From contig MU657464.1 in assembly GCA_026770575.1 (NCBI GenBank), positions 13,348-27,081 of the forward strand: DNA of 13,734 nucleotides, written 5' to 3'. Made by a program: the position numbers and the translations under genes. Source of the DNA: Pelagophyceae sp. CCMP2097. Taxonomy: Eukaryota; Sar; Pelagophyceae. Under the pieces are notes generated by a model. The model ran no database searches. It was given only the letters and a program-made list of their open reading frames with translations, and was not told where the DNA came from. Below are positions 7,923 to 13,734 of this stretch, piece by piece; position 1 is the stretch's first letter; each line of letters opens with the position of its first letter.

Positions 7923-9838
7923 CTACCGATGGAGTGGTCGCGACGTTTGAGAGTCGGAGAATGGGACGCGGCTGGAAACGTCGTCCGTAAACGCCGCCAC
8001 CGAGTCCCCAAGCGACCGTTCCGCGTCGTCGTAGCCGCCCCACAACGCGTCCGCCGTCACCGCCGCGCGCGGCCTGCGTCGAATGCGTCGCGGCATCAGG
8101 CCTCTCAACAATGTCCGTCTCTCCGCGGCGTCCGAGGGCGCGACGTACCACGCGCGGCATTCAAAGTTCGTCCAGTCCGTATCTTCTGTCCACATCGCCG
8201 CCTCGCCGCCGAGGGCCTCGGGCACCTTGCTCGGCGCGTGGTAGCTTTTCCATGGTGAGGGCCAGTCGAGGTAGCGGCACGCGGCATCGATCACCTTCAG
8301 ACCGCCCCGCCGCGCCGTCGACGCCGCACGCTCGGCGAGGCCGCCCCAGCACTTCCAGACTTCGACGATTGCGCGAGACTCGACCAAAGCGAGCATGAGG
8401 TCTGATGTCGCGCTCTCTAAAGCGTCCTGCCACACGACTGGCGTCTTGCCAAGATCTTTGCGCACGAACCTTGCTATCCGCGCGACAAAGTCCGACTTGA
8501 GCTCTTCCGCCGTCCTCGTGGAAGAGAGGCCGCGCCAGCACTCCGGCCGGACCTCGTCCGCGCCGACGTGAAATACCTCGTCCGGGAAGATTTCCGAAAG
8601 GGCTCTCAAGACTTTGAAGACGACGGCGTACGTCTCCGCCTTTGTCGGATCCAGCGCGGGCACGTCCGAGGCCGACGCCGAGTCCGATCCGGCCACGGAG
8701 CAGTTGACAACGATGGACGGGAAGGCGCGGGCCCACGACAGCGTGTGCGCCGGCCTAGGGCGCGGGAATCGAGCCGTCCACAGAGGATCATCCAGGGGAC
8801 CGAGCCGTCCAAGCGCCACGCCCGAGGACGCACACGTCGACCTCTGGCACGACACGAACGCCGCGGAGTCTGGCGTGGTCGACGATTCGCTCGAGGTCTT
8901 CGGTTGTGTACGTCTGCAAAGGGTACTCGAAAGCGCCGAGCCTCGCAAGGCGTTCCAGATCGCCTTCAAGCGCCACGGGAAAGGACTGCGAGTCCGTCAG
9001 GTGCAGGTGGAGCACGTTGAGTTTGGCCGCCGCCATGGCGTCAATCGTCCGCAGGAGCAGCGGCGGCGGCCTGCGTAAATCTCGAGCGGCAAAAGGCCCG
9101 GGCCGCGCAAAGGGACGCACAGCCAGTGTCGCGCGACGTCGACGAGGAGGCCTCTGTACGCATTCGCCGGCGCGTCGAAGATGTCGACGTCCTGCAAAAC
9201 GTGCGGCGGCCGAGTGCGGCGCGCGAGCTGCGCGAGCGTCTCCAGAGCATAAGAGGCGCCGAACGCCGACTGCGCGCGGATGCGGACGTGCGTGCCGTTT
9301 GGGTCTCGGGCTGTCGTCAAGTTGTAAGAGTAGTCCGTTTCCGCGTCGGGCCACTCCGCCACGGCGCCCAAGATGTCCACGACCGCGAACTTCACCGTTT
9401 CACCGTCCGACGGACCCGGGGCGCGGAGCCACGACTCGAACCGCAGCGCCGCCTCGCGCCTGATCGCCATCCGTGGGAGCCTTCGGTCGACGGGCGGCGC
9501 GGCGCTCACATGACCTAGCAGTGACGGCGCTCGCTCCGCGACCGCGCGCGCCTTCCCCTCGCCTCTACCGCTCGCGACTCTGGGATCATGGTCTTCCTTG
9601 CCGACGCTGCGCTCACGGAGCCGTGGCCCCAGTGCGACGCGCGCGAGGAAGCGTCCGCGGGGCGCACGTGGAACTGCGCGTCCAGCGGCACGAACGCGCC
9701 CGACGCGCGAAACGAGCGGGGGCGCGGCCAGACGCCCGGGGGCTGTCCGCCGGCGTCGCAGACCTGAGGCTGCGCCACGCCTGCGAGCCACGCCGCGGCG
9801 ACGAGCGTCAGCCTGGACAGGGACGCGGCGCGGCGCAT
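7923..9838 (-). CDS. GH20 beta-N-acetylhexosaminidase, secretory
   Basis: Removes terminal N-acetylglucosamine/galactosamine from glycans, probably in the secretory/lysosomal route or outside the cell. The ATG at 9838 starts a signal peptide (MRRAASLSRLTLVAAAWLAG), followed by the usual VWPRPRSF strand. An intron around 9460-9650 (ends unresolved) leads to LREAALRF-like sequence, YSYNLT, FGASYALETLAQL and RGLLVDVARHWL. GT-AG introns 9071-9120, 8755-8833 and 8074-8148 restore RHWLPPPLLLRTIDAM, VVPEVDVPAHTLSW and ECRAWPRAAVTADALWG. The catalytic Asp-Glu pair is in FHVGADEV (codons 8558-8556 and 8555-8553), with Ala in place of the usual second Gly. GGEAAMWTED supplies another active-site Glu. 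The last exon ends with TAG at 7925-7923, but that TAG overlaps a GTAGGT donor, so the gene may splice on into the EEP block. Family certain. Confidence 0.92.
8771..8811. repeat. 10-bp direct repeat inside a hexosaminidase intron
   Basis: GAGCCGTCCA is found at 8771-8780 and 8802-8811, 31 bp apart, both within the 79-nt intron 8755-8833. Short, and possibly chance or slippage. Confidence 0.6.
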
Positions 9839-10122
9839 GGCCGGCGCGCCGAGCGAGGACGCGGGCGAGCGGCCGCGCAAAGGCCGACCACGCGCGCCTG
9901 CAGGCCTCCACATGGGGTCCCCAGTGGGGACAGAAATGTCGAATGATCGCCGAACCGGCTTTGGATCGGATCGAGGCCCCGGCAAGCCCCCCCGGCGGAG
10001 ACCGAGCCCCAGCAGCCTCGACGGTCGTTGCGGAGAAGGTGTGGGGGAGGATTCCGGATGTTACGGAATTGGTCTTTGGTCTTTGGGCGGGAAGTCGACC
10101 GGCGGGCAAAAAGGTGGGGGAG
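9839..10122. other. Intergenic region between the Rib72-like and hexosaminidase genes
   Basis: 284 nt with no convincing coding frame. Contains a compact inverted repeat GTCCCC-AGT-GGGGAC (9917-9931), about 80 nt upstream of the hexosaminidase ATG, and a short TCTTTGGT doublet near 10072-10085. Probably the 3' UTR of the gene to the right and the promoter of the hexosaminidase. The open frame upstream of 9838 lacks secretory character, so the ATG at 9838 is preferred. Confidence 0.5.
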
Positions 10123-13100
10123 TTAGCGGCCTCGCTTGGCGGCGAACTGGAAGCGCGGGTCTTCCAGCTGCTCCATGGCCGCGTTGTGGATGCGCATGAC
10201 GCCCTTGACGTCGCGCGAGACGAGGATGCCCAGCAAGGCGTCAAAGGGCTGGCGCGTCCAGGCGTTCGGGAAGACGTGCATCGTCAAGAGTTTCAAGTCG
10301 CGCTGATCTAATTCGCAAAAGTTCTCGGCGATGATCTGCTGCGCCGACGCCTCGAACTCGTCTCGGGTGACGGTGCCCGTGTTGTGCGTGTCGAAGGCCA
10401 TTAAATGTTTGCGCAGCATCTTCTTGCGATGATTCCGGCCAAAGGCAGAAGCGAAGGCGACCATGCACGCCGCCAGCTTGCGCTGCACGTCGCCGTCGCA
10501 GTCCCGCGCGGCGCCGTTGACGCGGTCTAGATAAGTGCGCATCGTCGGCTGGGCGTTTCCGCTTCGCAACGAGGCGCGGAACTCTGCCACGTCCACCGCG
10601 GCCAAATCGCCGCGCTCGGGCAGCACCATCAGTAAAGCGGCCATGTAGTCCTCAAAGTTGCCCTCGAATGCCTTGTCGCATAACCGCTCGTACTCGATGC
10701 CCGCCGAGAGAGCGGAAGGCTCCGCGTAGCGCTGCTGCAGCGCCGAAGCGTCTTCAAGAGACAAGATGCCGTGGATGCGGTGCTTGCGCAGGACTCGGAA
10801 GAAGGCGTCCGTGTCCACGGCGCCCGTGTTGCGCGCATCCTCGGCGCGGAACGAGGCTCGCAAGCCGGCATTGCCGCGGTTCATCGGATGGCGCAGAGCC
10901 CGCACCAAAGCCTTTTCCAGATGCTTCTGCGACACGGTCACCGTAGACGACGCCTGCCTCTCCGGGACCTGCGGCGCCGGGGCCGCGATGACGAGCTCGT
11001 CGACGAACTCGTCGTAACGGATGCGCGCGGGTCCGGGCGTGTGATCCGCAAACTTGAAGCAAATCTCGTCCATCAAAGCCGCATCCAAATCCACGTGCCC
11101 GTGCGCCGACATGGAATTCGCGCGGCGCTCCATGTCCCGCACGGCGTTTCGGAACGTGGCCTCGCCGAGAGTGCGCCGCGGGCCGAAGGAGTCCTCCAGA
11201 TCCGAAAGAGTCGAGCGCACCTGGACGCGCGCCGCGCACAGCCTCTCCGCGAGGCGCTCCAGGGCCTGGGCGATCCTCGACGATGAAGAGTGCGCCTTGG
11301 CCGCGGTGACGCTGGTGGTGTAGCCGTCTTGCCGGACGACTCTAAACGTCTGGAGCAAACGGCCGGTCGATGGCTCTTCAAAAGCCACTTCCGCCCCAAC
11401 GTGAAAGTCCGAGGGCCGCAGCCAGCGAGAGAGGACGCTGCCCGTCCTCTGCTGCCGCGGCGCGGAAGAAGGGCGGTGGTCGGGGATGTGTTTCTTGTAG
11501 CGCGTCCTCTGCAGAAAGACGCCGCCATTGCACCCCGAATTCCGGATCGGCGGCTCGAAGACGGAAATGGTGTCGTCGCCGAGGTTGTAGTTCACCACAA
11601 AGACCTTTTCGCGGTCGACGCCCACAGCCGCGCCCGCAAGAGTGCACTCGAAACGGAGCACTTTATTGTCCGCAGTCACAAACCGATTGTAGTCCTCCTG
11701 CGTCGACTTGATCACCCCAGGCTGCAGCGACAAGCCCATGGAGTACAAGTCGTTTTCGGCGCCGTAGCCGTTGTAGGGGGGAATGGTTTCCGGGAACATG
11801 TCTCGCGAGTCGGGGGCCACTTGCAATGCGTGCTGGGCCATGCCGCGATCGCGGTACCACGCCTCCGTCGCCGCGTCACAGCTGACCACCAGTAAAGTGC
11901 GGCACCAGACGCGGACCGTGGAGCCGCAGGCCAGGTCGCGCCAGGTCACGTACGCTAAATCTTTCTTATCCGCTAGAGGGTCGTCCGGGTTCCAAATCGC
12001 GTCCTTTGGCAGCCTGGCGCGCCTTAGGAGGTTCGGGAAGTGGTCCACGCCCTCGGTGTGGACCTCCTTGACTTCTAAAGTGTCGTCGGCTAAAAAATAA
12101 TGCAGAGTGTACCTGCGCCGGTCGCCCCCGGGCCGCTCGTCTTGGTAAGCGCAAAAGAAGCGCAAAACCTCGTGGCCGGCCTCGACGTAGATGCCCGTCG
12201 ACATGTTGCCCGTGGAATGCTTGCTCGACCGCGCCGCTGGGGCGGACGAGGGGCGGGAGAACTTGCCCGGCTGGGCTGTCAAGTCCGCACGGTGCAGCTG
12301 CGACCGCACGGAGGCGCGCGACCGCGAGGCCTCGAAGCCGTCGTCCGGGTATTCCAAAGCCACGCCGAGCGGCGACCCGACGTCGACCTCGTAGTACTTT
12401 CGCGTGCGGGTGTCCGCGTCAACAATCACAAACTTCTTGCCGAAAATCTCAACCTCCGCGCCAACATAAAAGTCCGCCACCTGCAAAGCGCCGCCGCCGG
12501 GCCCGGAGACTTTGGACCGCTTCAAGAGTTTTCCCTGCATGTAGCCGCTGTTTTGGAGCCGCGGTTCGTCCACGCCGACCGTCGAGTCCATCGGGTAAAA
12601 AGTCACCAAGCACTTGCGCACGCGCGGGTTCTCGTACGGCACGCTCTTCTGCGTGTACCTATCAGTGGGGCGTCGAGAGGGGCGGGGACTCCCGAAAAGG
12701 AGAGGGTGTAAGAAGGGAGCCGCCTCCAAGGGAGCCGCCTCCAAGGGGGCCGTCTCGAGGGAGCGGCATATACGAGGCGAACTGTCTCGAGGAGGCCGCC
12801 TGGGGCCCGCCTCTCGGAAATAAAGGCCCGGGCTTGAAGACGCTGAAGACGCGGGGCTCGCGCTCCAGGATGGGTTCGTCAAAGTACGCGAAGAAGCGGA
12901 GCTGCTCCGGCGCGCGCGAGGCGCCTCCCGAGGCGCGCGAGGCGCCGAAGATGCCCGTGTCGAACGTCGGCCGCGGCGCCGCCCCGAGGGGCAACATGGC
13001 CGCGCCGTCGGGCGCAAAGCTCGGGGACCGCCGAAGAGACAGGTTGAGCGGGTTGCCCACGCTCTCGCGCGAGTTGAGGCCGCGCCGCGACGACGCCGAA

Positions 13101-13129
13101 GCCGGCCGCTGCTGGAAGGAGCGCTGCAT
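10123..13129 (-). CDS. EFHC/Rib72-like DM10 and EF-hand ciliary protein
   Basis: Three DM10 (DUF1126) domains followed by a helical region with degenerate EF-hands, the layout of EFHC1/EFHC2 and Chlamydomonas Rib72, inner proteins of axonemal doublet microtubules. Exon 1 starts at ATG 13129 (MQRSFQQRPASASSRR) and ends near 12851 in DM10-1 (EQLRFFAYFDEPI). Exon 2 runs from about 12648 (acceptor CAG; TAG 12659 is an alternative) to TAA 10125-10123, giving about 934 aa. Exon 2 reads VRKCLVTFYPMDS and EPRLQNSGYMQG (DM10-1), VLRFFCAYQDE and YTLHYFLADDTLEV (DM10-2), VLRFECTLAG and YNLGDDTISVFEP (DM10-3). EF-hand-like loops are EDARNTGAVDTDAF (position-12 Glu absent) and FDTHNTGTVTRDEF (His at position 3), so calcium binding is doubtful. 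The long open frame runs through the intron, so its first about 180 residues upstream of RYTQKSVPYENP are not protein. Longer than usual for the family. Suggests a flagellate stage. Confidence 0.91.
12713..12757. repeat. 15-bp minisatellite, about three copies
   Basis: Unit AAGGGAGCCGCCTCC at 12713-12727 and 12728-12742, with a diverged third copy at 12743-12757. It lies in the inferred first intron of the DM10 gene. Its 15-bp period keeps every frame open, which is why an open frame reads LETAPLEAAPLEAAP through the intron. Confidence 0.8.
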
Positions 13130-13395
13130 GGCCCACCGACACGGCGGGAAAACGCCTGATTCCCCGTTAACGGCTTGCACAATCACGTGAACAACACAAG
13201 AGTCCGGAAACTATTCGAGTCGTTAAAACCCGTTGGTGCGTGAGCGCCGACGCGCGCGCGGCGGCCCATCGCGCGCAACGTCGCACCGGCGGCGGAAATG
13301 GCATGTTTTAGGAGATTAAAGGGCCGCCGCGGCGCACGCGCGCGGCCGGTGCCGACGGTGCTTCTCGACCGATAAAAAATCGACGGCCCCGCGGA
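13130..13395. other. Intergenic region upstream of the DM10 gene
   Basis: 266 nt between the DM10 gene start and the stop of the receiver gene, both on the minus strand. The part near the DM10 start is less GC-rich and holds two perfect palindromes, CCGTTAACGG (13164-13173) and CACGTG (13184-13189). Near the receiver stop there is a short inverted repeat CGAT-A5-ATCG around 13369-13381. No coding frame was accepted. Confidence 0.5.
13164..13189. promoter_or_regulatory. Candidate promoter motifs: CCGTTAACGG and CACGTG
   Basis: Two perfect palindromes 10 bp apart, 35-60 nt upstream of the DM10 gene ATG. CACGTG is the general E-box/G-box core bound by bHLH or bZIP factors. CCGTTAACGG holds the MYB-type core AACGG on both strands. 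The assignment rests on sequence resemblance only. Confidence 0.3.
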
Positions 13396-13734
13396 CTAAG
13401 GGGCGGGTCCCTCGCCCTCGAGCGGCGGCGGGGACGGCATCGGCGTGGCGTCGCTTCGCAGCACGTCCTCGACCACCGCGAGGTCCGACGCATTCACGGG
13501 GCGTGAGGCGGCGAAGCGCGGGTGCGTCCACAGCGCGTCCTCGAAGACCTTGCGCAGCTTCAAGACGGTCATCTTCTTCCCGAGCGAGCCGTCGGCGCCC
13601 GCGGCCCGGTACCGCTCGGTGTCCTCGGGCGAGTCGTTCGCCGAGACGATGAAGATGAGGCGCGGCGCGTTGCCCTCCTCGGCATCGCGCTCCCGGCACT
13701 CGCGGCACAGGTCGATGCCGGTCTTCGTGTGGTG
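13396..13734 (-). CDS. Response-regulator receiver domain protein, 5' partial
   Basis: The C-terminal end of a two-component receiver (REC) domain, possibly the end of a hybrid histidine kinase, running off the right edge. The frame reads TKTGIDLCREC (alpha-3 side), LIFIVSANDSPEDTERYR (beta-4 with the conserved Ser), AAGADGSLGKKM (the loop with the conserved Lys of beta-5) and LKLRKVFEDAL (final helix). A Pro-rich tail of about 45 residues (PMPSPPPLEGEGPAP) ends at TAG 13398-13396. The usual Lys-Pro after beta-5 is Lys-Lys. The phospho-acceptor Asp lies outside the window, so activity cannot be judged. No output domain follows, as in hybrid kinases or stand-alone receivers. The gene is co-directional with the DM10 gene but there is no reason to link their functions. 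Confidence 0.75.
   Translation of the reverse strand, partial: HHTKTGIDLCRECRERDAEEGNAPRLIFIVSANDSPEDTERYRAAGADGSLGKKMTVLKLRKVFEDALWTHPRFAASRPVNASDLAVVEDVLRSDATPMPSPPPLEGEGPAP

Noticed and set aside
7080..8258. 392-aa open frame on the plus strand
   Set aside because: Antisense to exons of the EEP and hexosaminidase genes that carry conserved motifs. High GC leaves such shadow frames open.
9071..9108. 38-nt GC-AG intron in the hexosaminidase gene
   Set aside because: A GTGCGT donor 12 nt upstream gives a 50-nt GT-AG intron and the exact family spacing RHWLPPPLLLRTIDAM, so it is preferred.
12659..13182. N-terminal 180 residues of the continuous 1019-aa minus-strand frame
   Set aside because: Arg/Ser-rich and unlike the family. 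The other frame here encodes the missing first strand of DM10-1, so this stretch is an intron plus wrong-frame exon 1.
1..13734. CRISPR array, insertion sequence, defence island or gene cluster
   Set aside because: No spaced repeats, transposase, integrase or linked pathway genes. The window is ordinary eukaryotic gene space.

Overview
The window reads as nuclear DNA of a GC-rich, intron-bearing microbial eukaryote. A pelagophyte-like stramenopile alga (Aureococcus or Pelagomonas type) is my best guess and a haptophyte is the main alternative. The grounds are short spliceosomal introns (about 45-160 nt, some with GC-AG ends), Cys-rich surface-protein repeats, a DIX-domain protein, a ciliary DM10/EF-hand protein and a receiver domain. 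There are no ribosome binding sites, operons, CRISPR arrays, insertion sequences or tRNAs that I can see. The taxonomic call is inference only.

Layout. Plus strand: (1) the 3' part of a secreted or surface protein built of ephrin-receptor-like Cys-rich repeats (1-1901); (2) a DIX-domain protein with a Gln/Pro-rich tail carrying clathrin/AP2-type motifs (2224-3461). From about 3562 to the right edge every gene is on the minus strand. In left-to-right order these are an FMN-dependent alpha-hydroxy-acid oxidase/dehydrogenase (3562-5171, five exons reconstructed in full phase); an unrecognised protein with a hydrophobic stretch and coiled coil (5360-6201); an endonuclease/exonuclease/phosphatase (EEP) domain (6719-7922); a GH20 beta-hexosaminidase with signal peptide (7923-9838); an EFHC/Rib72-like protein with three DM10 domains and weak EF-hands (10123-13129); and the C-terminal part of a response-regulator receiver protein (13396 to edge).

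I found no pathway linking these neighbours, and no defence, mobile or biosynthetic system. The most interesting signals are in gene structure. Three introns have GC-AG ends fixed by conserved protein junctions. Most introns are phase 2, resume at AG|GC and repeatedly use the donor GTGCGT. The hexosaminidase and EEP blocks can be joined in frame across a GT-AG intron whose first bases contain the apparent stop, so they may be one fused gene. A near-perfect 43-bp palindrome sits just upstream of the oxidase start. All splice calls were made by eye and need transcript support.
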